A DNA stretch of 64,000 nucleotides from Aminobacter carboxidus (GTDB taxonomy: Bacteria > Pseudomonadota > Alphaproteobacteria > Rhizobiales > Rhizobiaceae). A program made the position numbers and the translations under genes. Of the stretch, positions 1 through 9,724 are shown piece by piece; positions within the stretch are counted from its first letter, which is position 1; the number at the start of each line of letters is the position of its first letter. Under the pieces are notes generated by a model that saw nothing but the letters and a program-made list of their open reading frames with translations, did no database searches and was not told the DNA's origin. The DNA lies in assembly GCF_014863355.1 (NCBI RefSeq), contig NZ_JACZEP010000009.1:62001-126000 (forward strand). The letters are read 5' to 3'.

Positions 1-44
1 GGGTCCCCGGCGCGCTCAAGAACATAAGCAACAAATGGGAGTAA

Positions 45-1154
<1,110 letters not shown>

Positions 1155-1200
1155 GCATCGCGGCGCAAGGTCAGCGCCTGGCCAGCATCGTCACAATGAG

Positions 1201-1224
1201 AAAGGGCGCCTTTCGGCGCCCTTT
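1201..1224. terminator. Bidirectional terminator between converging TRAP genes
   Basis: Perfect 10-bp arms AAAGGGCGCC and GGCGCCCTTT around TTTC. The A-run and T-run on either side make it usable from both strands. It lies between the stop of the binding-protein gene and the end of the oppositely oriented large-permease gene. Confidence 0.8.
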
Positions 1225-1239
1225 CGCTTGTCGTAGCCG

Positions 1240-2973
1240 TCAGTTGAAGCTCGGCGGCTTCGTCAGGTCGTTGGCAGGTGCCGCCGGTGCCGTGCCGGGG
1301 GCTGGTGCGGTGCCGGGAGCCGGTGCGCCAAGCGGCGGCAGGCCGAGGCCACCGCCCAGTCCGGGCATGTCGGGCATCTTGATCTCAATGGTGCTTGGAT
1401 CAACCGGCGTGCCCTTGTAATGCATCACCATCTGCGGGAAGGCGATCGTCAGCCCGATCATGATGATCTGGATGCAGACGAAGGGAACGGCACCCCAGTA
1501 GATCTGCCCCGTCGTCACCGGCTCGATGTTCTTGCCGGTGATGCGGTCGAGATAGGGCACCCGGGCCGCGACCGAACGCAGGTAAAACAGCGCGAAGCCG
1601 AAGGGCGGGTGCATGAAGCTGGTCTGCATGTTGACGCCCAAAAGCACGCCGAACCAGATCAGGTCGATGCCGAGCTTGTCGGCGGCAGGCGCCAGAAGCG
1701 GCACGATGATGAAGGCCAGTTCGAAGAAGTCGAGGAAGAAGGCCAGCAGGAAGACCAGGATGTTGACGGCGATCAGGAAGCCGACCTCGCCGCCGGGCAG
1801 CGACACCAGCAGGTGCTCGACCCAGAGATGGCCGTTGACGCCGTAGAAGGTCAGCGAAAACACCCGCGCGCCGATCAGGATGAACAGCACGAAGGACGAC
1901 AGCCTCGTCGTCGAGGCCAGCGCCTGGCGAATGACGTCAAGCGAAAGCCGTCCCTTCATCCCAGCCATGATCAGGGCGCCCACCGCGCCCATCGCGCCGC
2001 CTTCGGTCGGCGTGGCGATGCCGAGGAAGATGGTGCCGAGCACGAGGAAGATCAGCGCCAGCGGCGGGATCAGCACGATGATGACCTGCTGCGCCAGTCG
2101 CGACATCAGGTTGAACTTGAGGCCGCGGTCGAGGATGGCAGCGACGTAGATGACGATGAAACCGACACAGGCGCCGAGGATGTCGGCATTGGCGCCATGG
2201 GTCGGCGACAGGTAGACATGCGCGGCATAGGCGATTACCGCTGCCAGCAGCAGTGCCGCAAACAGCGAAGTCACGCCATGGCCGAGCGTGCGTGCCTCAA
2301 GCGGCAGCGCCGGCATCGATTTCGGCCGGAAGATCGACATCAGGAAGATGTAGCTCATGTACAGGCTGGTCAGAACCAGGCCGGGGATCAGCGCGCCCTT
2401 GTACATGTCGCCGACCGAGCGGCCGAGCTGGTCGGCGAGCACGATAAGCACGAGCGAAGGCGGGATGATCTGGGCAAGGGTGCCGGATGCGGCGATGACG
2501 CCCGACGCGACGCGCCGGTCATAGCCGTAGCGCAGCATGATCGGCAGCGAGATCAGGCCCATGGCGATGACCGAGGCGGCAACCACGCCCGTGGTCGCTG
2601 CGAGTAGCGCACCGACAAAGATCACGGCATAGGCAAGGCCGCCGCGAATCGGGCCGAACAGCTGGCCGATGGTGTCGAGCAGGTCTTCGGCCATGCCGGA
2701 GCGTTCGAGCACGATGCCCATGAAGGTGAAGAACGGGATCGCCAGCAGCGTCTCGTTCGACATCACCCCCCAGAAACGTTCGGGCAACGCATAGAGCAAT
2801 GGCCAGGACAGGTTGATCGAGCCGTTGGAGTAGGGCGCCAACTCGACGCCGATGAAGAAGAACAGCAGGCCGTTGGCGGCGAGCGAGAAGGCAACGGGGT
2901 AGCCGAGCAGCATGAAGATGATGAGCGAGAAGAACATGATCGGCGCCATGTTCTGGGCGATGAACTCGATCAT
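1240..2973 (-). CDS. TRAP transporter large permease (DctM), long form
   Basis: Large membrane subunit that forms the ion-coupled transport path of a TRAP system. At 577 residues it is well above the usual 430 or so. The extra length comes from a hydrophobic insert near residues 215-300 and from a C-terminal tail (about 540-577) rich in Pro, Ala and Gly with repeated APAPGT units. The long form fits the class usually paired with TakP/mannitol-chloroaromatic-type receptors. The start overlaps the small-permease stop by 4 bases (ATGA), so the two are probably translationally coupled. The tail is expected outside the membrane and has no assigned role. Confidence 0.9.
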   Translation of the reverse strand: MIEFIAQNMAPIMFFSLIIFMLLGYPVAFSLAANGLLFFFIGVELAPYSNGSINLSWPLLYALPERFWGVMSNETLLAIPFFTFMGIVLERSGMAEDLLDTIGQLFGPIRGGLAYAVIFVGALLAATTGVVAASVIAMGLISLPIMLRYGYDRRVASGVIAASGTLAQIIPPSLVLIVLADQLGRSVGDMYKGALIPGLVLTSLYMSYIFLMSIFRPKSMPALPLEARTLGHGVTSLFAALLLAAVIAYAAHVYLSPTHGANADILGACVGFIVIYVAAILDRGLKFNLMSRLAQQVIIVLIPPLALIFLVLGTIFLGIATPTEGGAMGAVGALIMAGMKGRLSLDVIRQALASTTRLSSFVLFILIGARVFSLTFYGVNGHLWVEHLLVSLPGGEVGFLIAVNILVFLLAFFLDFFELAFIIVPLLAPAADKLGIDLIWFGVLLGVNMQTSFMHPPFGFALFYLRSVAARVPYLDRITGKNIEPVTTGQIYWGAVPFVCIQIIMIGLTIAFPQMVMHYKGTPVDPSTIEIKMPDMPGLGGGLGLPPLGAPAPGTAPAPGTAPAAPANDLTKPPSFN

Positions 2974-3554
2974 GGACGCACCTCGTCGGCCAGCGCCTTG
3001 CCTTCAAGTTCGGCTTGTTCGTGGGCCGAGATGAAGGGCGTGGGGTCGTCCATGTCGCCGCGCATGATGGCGATCTTCTTGATGATCTCCGAAATGCCCT
3101 GGAAGCCGAGCTGCACGAAACCGCACAGCAACAGCGCCTTGGCCGGCCACAGGATCAAGCCGCCGGAGCTCGACGACATTTCACCGGAGCGGAACGACAG
3201 GCTCACATAGGGGACGAAGTAAAAGATCATCAGGATGACGAAAGGCATCAAGAACAGCAGGTGGCCGAGCAGGTCGATCCAGTGCTGCACCCGGCGCGAG
3301 AACATGCCGTAGACGATGTCGATGCGGATATGCTCGTTCTGCCGCAACGTGTAGGCGGCGGCCAGCATGAAGGCGGCGCCGAACAGGTACCACTGCAGCT
3401 CCAGCCAGGCATTGGACGACATGTTGAAGGTCTTGCGGATGACCGCGTTGCCGGCACTGACGAGAATGGCAACCAGAATCGCCCAGGATACCGTCTTGCC
3501 GATCGCCTCGTTGATACGGTCAATGACCCTGGATAGAGCGAGAAGCCCTGCCAT
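2970..3554 (-). CDS. TRAP transporter small permease (DctQ)
   Basis: Small four-helix membrane subunit that partners DctM in a TRAP transporter. The 194-residue product has the hydrophobic segments expected of the family (about 20-40, 57-77, 97-120 and 140-165) and a charged cytoplasmic C-terminus. It is first in a two-gene minus-strand operon with dctM. A GGGAGG-like site (reverse complement of cctccc) precedes the ATG. The binding protein at the left end is the likely partner because no other TRAP receptor lies close by. Confidence 0.88.
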   Translation of the reverse strand: MAGLLALSRVIDRINEAIGKTVSWAILVAILVSAGNAVIRKTFNMSSNAWLELQWYLFGAAFMLAAAYTLRQNEHIRIDIVYGMFSRRVQHWIDLLGHLLFLMPFVILMIFYFVPYVSLSFRSGEMSSSSGGLILWPAKALLLCGFVQLGFQGISEIIKKIAIMRGDMDDPTPFISAHEQAELEGKALADEVRP

Positions 3555-3776
3555 GCATTCCTCCCTGATTTGATGGGGCAGCCGATGTTCCCCGACGTTC
3601 TTTTTTCCGGCACTCCCCTGATGTTCATGGGTATGCCGGTCACGGGTGTCGCGTCAACACAACAGCTTGGTGCCGTCAATCACTGCACAGGTCGCAAAGG
3701 TTGGGAAAAGCTGCCGTGACGTTGCGGCATGCAACCAAAGTCGCAAGCAAAAACCGACGCTTCTGAGGGAGCTGGG

Positions 3777-4682
3777 TCAGACCAAGCTGGGAGCGTCCTT
3801 GCGGTCGCCGGTCAAGACCAGCATCGCCGCGAGCAGGCCATACATCCAGGCGTCGCGCCATTCGATCGGGAAGTAGCCGGCCCACAGCGCTTCGGACAGG
3901 CCGAAGGCTGCCGCGCCAACAGCGGCGCGGCCAGGAGCGTAGTAGCCGCCGACTGCGGTGATGAACAGGATCTTCAGGCCATAGACGAGCCCGGCGCCGA
4001 AGCCGAGATTGCCGTAGTAAAGGGCTGCGAGCACACCGGCCAGGCCGGCGCACAGGCCGCCGAACAGCAGCGCGCGATGGAACACATGTGAGGTGTCGAT
4101 GCCGCAGAGTTTTGCGGCAAATGGGTCGTCGGCGACCGCCCGCCAGTGTCGGCCGAAATTCGAGTGCGCCAGCAGGAGCGCACCAAAGATGATGACCGCT
4201 GCGGCGATTGCCGTGTTGATCAGCTGGATTATGGTCAGCGTCACGGCGAAACTGCCGTTCGAGGCAAAGACCACCGGTGTCGAAAGCATTGGCGGCAGCC
4301 AATAGTCATGCGTGTCGGCGGCAATGCGGCTCAACTCCATCAGCACCAGCAGAACGCCAAGGGTGGCGGCGACAATGGCGTTGGGCGACCGGCCGGCAAG
4401 CGGAGCGAATACCGCGCGCGACAGCAACCGGCTGAAGAAGGCGGCATAAGCGAGCGCGATGGCGATGCCGAAGGCGATCGTCGCCGGCAATGTCAGCCAC
4501 AGCGCCTGGTAGCCGTAGACGGCCGCCAGGATCATCGTCTGGCCGCAAAAGGCAAAGACGCCGCCATAAGCGAGGTTGGTGCGCTTGAGCAGGCCGTTGC
4601 CAAGCGCGTAGCCGAAGGCGAGCAGGCCGTAGATTGCCGCCGAATGCACGCCGTTGAGGAGCTGTTGGAAGAAATAGAGCAT
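3777..4682 (-). CDS. Branched-chain amino-acid-type ABC permease (LivH-like)
   Basis: Inner-membrane permease of the LivH family (BPD_transp_2), which normally works with LivM, two ATPases (LivG, LivF) and a LivK-type receptor to import branched-chain amino acids or related compounds. The 301-residue product from ATG 4682 is almost wholly hydrophobic, with about eight membrane segments and the family phrase ending NLAYGGVFAF near the N-terminus. A longer in-frame start 13 codons upstream is possible but less likely. No LivM, LivG or LivF gene is next to it; the only related receptor in the window is about 8 kb away. It is divergent from the CGNR gene and shares the operator-like repeat at 4735-4770. 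Confidence 0.82.
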   Translation of the reverse strand: MLYFFQQLLNGVHSAAIYGLLAFGYALGNGLLKRTNLAYGGVFAFCGQTMILAAVYGYQALWLTLPATIAFGIAIALAYAAFFSRLLSRAVFAPLAGRSPNAIVAATLGVLLVLMELSRIAADTHDYWLPPMLSTPVVFASNGSFAVTLTIIQLINTAIAAAVIIFGALLLAHSNFGRHWRAVADDPFAAKLCGIDTSHVFHRALLFGGLCAGLAGVLAALYYGNLGFGAGLVYGLKILFITAVGGYYAPGRAAVGAAAFGLSEALWAGYFPIEWRDAWMYGLLAAMLVLTGDRKDAPSLV

Positions 4683-4734
4683 GCGCTGTCCGGCTGGGCG
4701 GCCACCTTCCGCGTCAGGCAAAACTGCGCCTTGG

Positions 4735-4770
4735 AATCTAACTTGTCAAATTGCGTTTACCAGTTAGATT
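4735..4770. promoter_or_regulatory. Inverted-repeat operator and divergent promoter region
   Basis: Perfect 9-bp arms AATCTAACT (4735-4743) and AGTTAGATT (4762-4770) separated by 18 bases. Between them TTGTCAA (4743-4749) can be read as a -35 element on both strands (TTGTCA plus, TTGACA minus). For the plus strand a 17-base spacer leads to AGATTT, which would place transcription at or next to the ATG of the CGNR gene (4776), suggesting a leaderless or nearly leaderless message. The repeat is well placed for autoregulation by the CGNR protein; this is inference. Confidence 0.5.
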
Positions 4771-4775
4771 TGGCT

Positions 4776-5375
4776 ATGGCAGTTTCTTGGACCCGGCATC
4801 GCTTTTCTGGTGGCGCGCTTGCGCTCGACACCACCAACACCGTTGTGCTTCGCGGCGATGTCGAGCGCAGCTTCGACCGCTTCGCCGATCCAGCGGAGAT
4901 CGCCCGCTTCGCTGCGGCTGCAAGCAGCTTTCGCGCCGACGAACTCAAGGGCAGGGCGCTTGCTGCGCCCGACCCACATGCGATCGCCGGCACGGTGATG
5001 GCAATCCGGGAAACCACCGACCGGCTGATGCGGCGCAACATTGTCGATGGCGTGCTTGACACAGCCGACCTGCCCGATTTCCTCAACGCCTGTGCTGATG
5101 GGCTTGCCGGGTCGCGCGAAAGCCTGGGTGCCGCAGCACCCTTCGGGTCCGCGCCGGAGCCGTTGGCGTTCGAGGCAGCACTTGCCGTGTCGGCGCTGTC
5201 GCTGCTGTCTGCCAGCACCATGTCGCGGCTTCGCATCTGCCCGAACTGCAACTGGCTCTTCGTCGACCGCAGCCGCAATGGCAGCCGGCTGTGGTGCGAC
5301 ATGGCTGTCTGCGGCAACCGCCAGAAGGCAAAGCGCCATTACAGCAGGCGCAAGGAGGAGGTGGCGAATGGCTGA
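4776..5375 (+). CDS. CGNR zinc-finger protein (ABATE domain), putative transcription regulator
   Basis: Predicted DNA-binding regulator with an N-terminal ABATE domain (roughly residues 15-145) and a C-terminal CGNR zinc finger. Zinc ligands are visible as Cys155, Cys158, Cys174 and Cys179, the last being part of the CGNR signature at 179-182, followed by a basic stretch. Length (199 residues) is normal for the family. ATG 4776 is chosen because the homology begins there and a perfect inverted repeat ends six bases earlier. The gene overlaps the following lipoprotein gene by 8 bases. What signal it senses is unknown. Confidence 0.85.
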   Translation: MAVSWTRHRFSGGALALDTTNTVVLRGDVERSFDRFADPAEIARFAAAASSFRADELKGRALAAPDPHAIAGTVMAIRETTDRLMRRNIVDGVLDTADLPDFLNACADGLAGSRESLGAAAPFGSAPEPLAFEAALAVSALSLLSASTMSRLRICPNCNWLFVDRSRNGSRLWCDMAVCGNRQKAKRHYSRRKEEVANG

Positions 5376-5901
5376 GCGGAGGTTTTTGTGCGGGGCCTTT
5401 GCCCTTTTTGCTGTTGCTTCGCTGGCCTTGGCCGGCTGTCGCGACAGCGGCAAGGAAAGCGAGCATTTCGAACTGTCCGGGCGGCTGTTCGTCTTCAACT
5501 ACCGCGTCGCGACGGTGCAATACCTGGTGACGCTGCGGCCGCTGAAGCCGGTCGGCGAAGGCGAGGTGGCCATCGCAACCTTCGAAAACCCCGACGGCGG
5601 CGAAGCGCTTGTCGTGCGCCAGCAGATTTGGCCGCTCAACGACAAGGTGACGATCAACAGCCCGCCGCTCGAATGCGTGGTCAAGGATCGGCCCTACAAG
5701 GTGTCGATCCGCATCGAGGATGCCAAGGGGGGGGTGATGCAGTCACTGGAGACGACGATGGTCTCAGCGCAGGACCAGTCGGTGCTGCCCGACAAGCCAC
5801 TCGTCGTCGGCCCGCTTTACGAGCCCAATCCTGAGCTGAAGGGCCATCCGGGCGGGCATCTGCCCGGAGGTCGTGGCGTGACCTGTCCGCCTGCCGCCTG
5901 A
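5368..5901 (+). CDS. Hypothetical lipoprotein
   Basis: Unrecognised 177-residue protein with a clear lipoprotein signal: basic start (AERR), hydrophobic core, lipobox LAGC with the lipidated cysteine at residue 24. The mature part is predicted soluble with mixed beta-type composition and a Gly/Pro-rich end. It overlaps the CGNR gene by 8 bases and has an AGGAGGTGG ribosome site inside that gene, so the two are almost certainly one operon. No catalytic motif was seen; envelope location is the only firm inference. Confidence 0.72.
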   Translation: MAERRFLCGAFALFAVASLALAGCRDSGKESEHFELSGRLFVFNYRVATVQYLVTLRPLKPVGEGEVAIATFENPDGGEALVVRQQIWPLNDKVTINSPPLECVVKDRPYKVSIRIEDAKGGVMQSLETTMVSAQDQSVLPDKPLVVGPLYEPNPELKGHPGGHLPGGRGVTCPPAA

Positions 5902-6102
5902 GCTGTCCGGCTAACGGAAATTTTCGTGCGCGCGGACGGCCTTGGCTTTCGGATTCGTGCGTAGCCAGCGGCCATACGCAGCTTCGATTGTTCTTTTCGC
6001 CAAGCAAAGAAATTCGTTTGACGCGACAGCCGCGCCCGGAAAAGCTATCGCTAGGCTACCCAAGGTCAGCCGCCCGAATCGAGGGTGGTTGGGGCACAGG
6101 AC

Positions 6103-9100
6103 ATGCTGATGACGCTTCACGACGTCGCTCTCGACGACAAGTTCGATCTGGGCAAGGAGCGGATCTTCCTCTCCGGCGCCCAGGCCGTCATCCGCATGCT
6201 GTTAATGCAGCGCGAGCGCGACCGGCTTGCCGGCCTTGATACTGCGGGTTTTGTCTCGGGCTATCGCGGCTCGCCACTCGGCGGGCTCGATCTGCAGCTG
6301 TGGAAAGCCAAGACGCAGCTGGCGCAGTCCAACATCGTCTTCCAGCCCGGCCTCAACGAGGAATTGGCCGCCACCGCCTGCTGGGGCTCGCAGCAGGCCG
6401 AGCTTCTGGGCGAAGGCAAGCACGACGGGGTGTTTTCGGTCTGGTACGGCAAGGGCCCTGGCGTCGACCGCTCGGGCGATGTCTTCCGTCATGCCAATCT
6501 CGCCGGCTCTTCGAAGAAGGGCGGCGTGCTGGCGCTGATGGGCGACGACCACACCGCCGAATCCTCGACCAACGCGCATGCCACTGAGTTCCTGTTCGTC
6601 GACACGATGATCCCGATCCTCAATCCGGGCGGGGTGCAGGAATTGATCGACTACGGCCTCTACGGCTTTGCCCTGTCGCGCTTCGCCGGCACCTGGGCGG
6701 CGATCAAATGCGTCAAGGACAACATCGAGTCCACCGCGTCGGTCGATGCCTCGCTTGGCCGCCTCAACATCGTCATTCCCGAATTCGACATGCCATCAGG
6801 CGGGCTCAACATCCGCCACGAGCTCGACCAACTCGGCCAGGAGGCGCGGCTGCACGAATACAAACGCGCCGCCGCTTCCGCCTTCATCCGCGCCAACAAC
6901 ATCAACCGCATCGTCTATTCCGGCGGCCGCAAGCCCAAGATCGGCATCATCACGGTCGGCAAGAGTTTCCTCGACGTGCGCCAGGCGCTCGACGATCTCG
7001 GCATCGACGAGAGCCGCGCCAACCAGCTTGGTATCCGCCTGTTCAAGGTCGGTTGCCCGTGGCCGCTCGACATCGAGCACATCAGGGATTTTGCCCGCGA
7101 CCTCGAGATGATCGTCGTCGTCGAGGAAAAGCGCTCGCTGCTCGAGGTCCAGGTGCGCGAGGAGCTGTACGGCACCGCGATGCAGCCGAAGGTCGTCGGC
7201 AAGAAGGACGAGCACGGCGACTGGCTGTTCCCGGCCAAGGGTGCGCTCGACCCCAACGACATCGCCATCGCCATCGGCGAGCGCGTGCTCAAGGTCATCG
7301 GCCCGTCGGAGGAGATCGCCGCCCGCGTCAGCCGGTTGCGCCAGTATCAGGCGATGCTGGCCGACACCACTGACGTGGCCTCGCGCACGCCGTTCTTCTG
7401 TTCCGGCTGCCCGCATAATTCGTCGACCAAGGTGCCGGAGGGCTCGATCGCCGGTGCCGGCATCGGCTGCCACTTCATGTCATTGTGGATGGACCGCAGC
7501 ACCGTCGGCTTCACCGCCATGGGTGGCGAGGGGGCGCAATGGGTCGGCCAGGCGCCGTTCACCAAACGCGAGCACATTTTCCAGAATCTCGGCGACGGTA
7601 CCTACAACCACTCGGGCACGCTGGCGCTCCGCTTCGCGCTCGCCTCCGATGCCAACATCACCTACAAGATTCTCTACAACGACGCGGTCGCGATGACCGG
7701 CGGCCAGCCGCATGAAGGCAGCCTGACCGTCGACATGATCGCGCGCCAGGTCCGGGCCGAAGGCGTCGAGCGTATTGCCGTCGTCACCGACGAGCCGGAC
7801 AAATATGGCGGTCGTTCGCAGTTTCCCGTCGGCACGTCCTTCCATCACCGCGACGATCTCGACCTCGTCCAGCGCGAGCTGCGCGACATCAAGGGCGTCA
7901 CCGTCCTGCTTTACGACCAGACCTGCGCTGCCGAAAAGCGCCGGCGGCGCAAGCGCGGCACCTTTCCCGATCCCGACAAGCGCGTCTTCATCAACGAGCT
8001 CGTCTGCGAGGGCTGCGGCGACTGCGGCGTCAAGTCGAACTGCGTTTCGATCCAGCCGGTCGAGACCGAATTCGGCCGCAAGCGCAAGATCGACCAGTCG
8101 AGCTGCAACAAGGACTTTTCCTGCGTCAACGGCTTCTGCCCGTCCTTCGTGACTGTGCATGGCGCCAAGATCCGCAAGGCCGAAGGCATCGCCGGCACCA
8201 GCGACGCGTTGCAGGGCGTGCCCGAGCCACGGCCATTGCCGCTCGACCGCGACGGCTGGGCCGCCATCATCGACGGCGTCGGCGGCACCGGTGTCGTCAC
8301 CGTCGGTGCCATCCTTGGCATGGCGGCCCATCTCGAAGGCAAGGGCTGCGGCATGATCGACATGGCCGGCCTTGCCCAAAAGGGCGGCTCGGTGTTCACC
8401 CATGTCCGCATCGCCCGCTCGCCTGACGACATCAACGCCATCCGTGTCTCGGCCGGAAAGGCAGACCTGATCCTCGGCTGCGACCTCGTCGTGTCGGGCG
8501 CCAAGAAGGTGCTGGCGGCGGTGCGCGAAAACCACACCATCTTCGTTGCAAACACGGCCGAGATCATGCCTGGCGAGTTCACCCGTTCGGCCGACTTCTC
8601 GTTGCCGACGGAACGGCTGAAGAAGGCCATCCGCGACGCGGCGGGCGAGGTGAACGCGCATTTCTTCGACGCCACCCGCACAGCATCTGCCTTGTTTGGC
8701 AATTCGCTCGGCGCCAACATGTTCATGCTTGGCTTTGCCTTCCAGCATGGCGGCCTGCCGCTGTCGACCGAAGCCGTCGAAAAGGCGATCGCGCTCAACG
8801 GCGAGGCGGTGGCGATGAACGTCGCTGCCTTCCGCTGGGGCCGCCGCGCCGCCCATGAACCGGAATTCGTCCGCACCATGATCGGCCGTACCAGTCGCGG
8901 CGACGAGCCTGGCGTGGCCCAGACGCTCGACGAAATGATCGCGCGCCGCGCCAAGTTCCTGAAAGCCTATCAGGATGCATCTTATGCCGAGCGCTACATC
9001 GGCCGCATCGCTTCGCTCCGTGCCGCCGAGCACAAAGCCAAGCCGGGCTCGACCGTCGTCACCGAAGCCGCAGCGCGCTCGCTGTTCAAGCTGATGGCGA

Positions 9101-9585
9101 TCAAGGACGAATATGAGGTCGCGCGGCTCTACACCGACGGCTCGTTCCAGCGCGAGCTTGAAAAGCAGTTCCAGGGCTACGACAGGCTCGAGTTCCATCT
9201 CGCGCCGCCGATCCTCGGCCGCAAGGGCGCCGATGGCGTGGCGCGCAAGTCGAGTTTCGGTCCCTGGATGATGAAGGGCTTCAAGCTGCTTGCAGCGATG
9301 AAGGGCTTGCGTGGCGGTGCCCTCGACGTCTTCAGCTACACCGCCGAACGGCGCATGGAGCGCGCACTGCTCGACCGCTTTGAGGCCGATCTCGAACTGA
9401 TCCAGGGTGGGCTGACCAGCGACAACATCGAAGCGGCGGCAGCTCTGGCGTCGGTGCCGCAGCTGATCCGCGGCTATGGTCACGTCAAGCATGCGAGCGT
9501 CGAAAAGGCGTCGGGCGAGCGGGAGCGGCTGGTCAAACGGCTGAACGCCGCGCCGGCAAGTCCCACCCTCCAGGCCGCCGAATAG
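6103..9585 (+). CDS. Indolepyruvate ferredoxin oxidoreductase, fused alpha/beta/gamma form
   Basis: Thiamine-diphosphate, iron-sulfur enzyme that oxidatively decarboxylates aryl pyruvates (indolepyruvate, phenylpyruvate) to aryl-acetyl-CoA with ferredoxin as acceptor, in aromatic amino acid breakdown. The about 1160-residue product carries the TPP regions in the first 600 residues, a cysteine cluster (CEGCGDCGVKSNC, then SSCNKDFSC and GFCPS) near residues 635-685, and a gamma domain beginning GVGGTGVVTVGA near 725. The C-terminal third matches the extra domain seen in bacterial fused enzymes. ATG 6103 follows GGGG; GTG 6085 and ATG 6109 are alternatives. It stands alone, without a neighbouring aminotransferase or CoA ligase. 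Confidence 0.9.
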   Translation: MLMTLHDVALDDKFDLGKERIFLSGAQAVIRMLLMQRERDRLAGLDTAGFVSGYRGSPLGGLDLQLWKAKTQLAQSNIVFQPGLNEELAATACWGSQQAELLGEGKHDGVFSVWYGKGPGVDRSGDVFRHANLAGSSKKGGVLALMGDDHTAESSTNAHATEFLFVDTMIPILNPGGVQELIDYGLYGFALSRFAGTWAAIKCVKDNIESTASVDASLGRLNIVIPEFDMPSGGLNIRHELDQLGQEARLHEYKRAAASAFIRANNINRIVYSGGRKPKIGIITVGKSFLDVRQALDDLGIDESRANQLGIRLFKVGCPWPLDIEHIRDFARDLEMIVVVEEKRSLLEVQVREELYGTAMQPKVVGKKDEHGDWLFPAKGALDPNDIAIAIGERVLKVIGPSEEIAARVSRLRQYQAMLADTTDVASRTPFFCSGCPHNSSTKVPEGSIAGAGIGCHFMSLWMDRSTVGFTAMGGEGAQWVGQAPFTKREHIFQNLGDGTYNHSGTLALRFALASDANITYKILYNDAVAMTGGQPHEGSLTVDMIARQVRAEGVERIAVVTDEPDKYGGRSQFPVGTSFHHRDDLDLVQRELRDIKGVTVLLYDQTCAAEKRRRRKRGTFPDPDKRVFINELVCEGCGDCGVKSNCVSIQPVETEFGRKRKIDQSSCNKDFSCVNGFCPSFVTVHGAKIRKAEGIAGTSDALQGVPEPRPLPLDRDGWAAIIDGVGGTGVVTVGAILGMAAHLEGKGCGMIDMAGLAQKGGSVFTHVRIARSPDDINAIRVSAGKADLILGCDLVVSGAKKVLAAVRENHTIFVANTAEIMPGEFTRSADFSLPTERLKKAIRDAAGEVNAHFFDATRTASALFGNSLGANMFMLGFAFQHGGLPLSTEAVEKAIALNGEAVAMNVAAFRWGRRAAHEPEFVRTMIGRTSRGDEPGVAQTLDEMIARRAKFLKAYQDASYAERYIGRIASLRAAEHKAKPGSTVVTEAAARSLFKLMAIKDEYEVARLYTDGSFQRELEKQFQGYDRLEFHLAPPILGRKGADGVARKSSFGPWMMKGFKLLAAMKGLRGGALDVFSYTAERRMERALLDRFEADLELIQGGLTSDNIEAAAALASVPQLIRGYGHVKHASVEKASGERERLVKRLNAAPASPTLQAAE

Positions 9586-9724
9586 GCGATACGACTTGTT
9601 TACCTGAACCTAAATTAGAAGTTGTGGTGCGCGATTGAGTAGCGTTCCAGGCACATAAGTGGGCGCTTTCTAAGCCTTTCTTAAGGTGGATGTGGCAGTC
9701 CTTGGCCTCCCAGGCAGGCCTCGG

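Noticed and set aside
7480-9492. A 670-codon open frame opposite the indolepyruvate oxidoreductase gene
   Set aside because: Antisense shadow of a high-GC gene with no recognisable domain.
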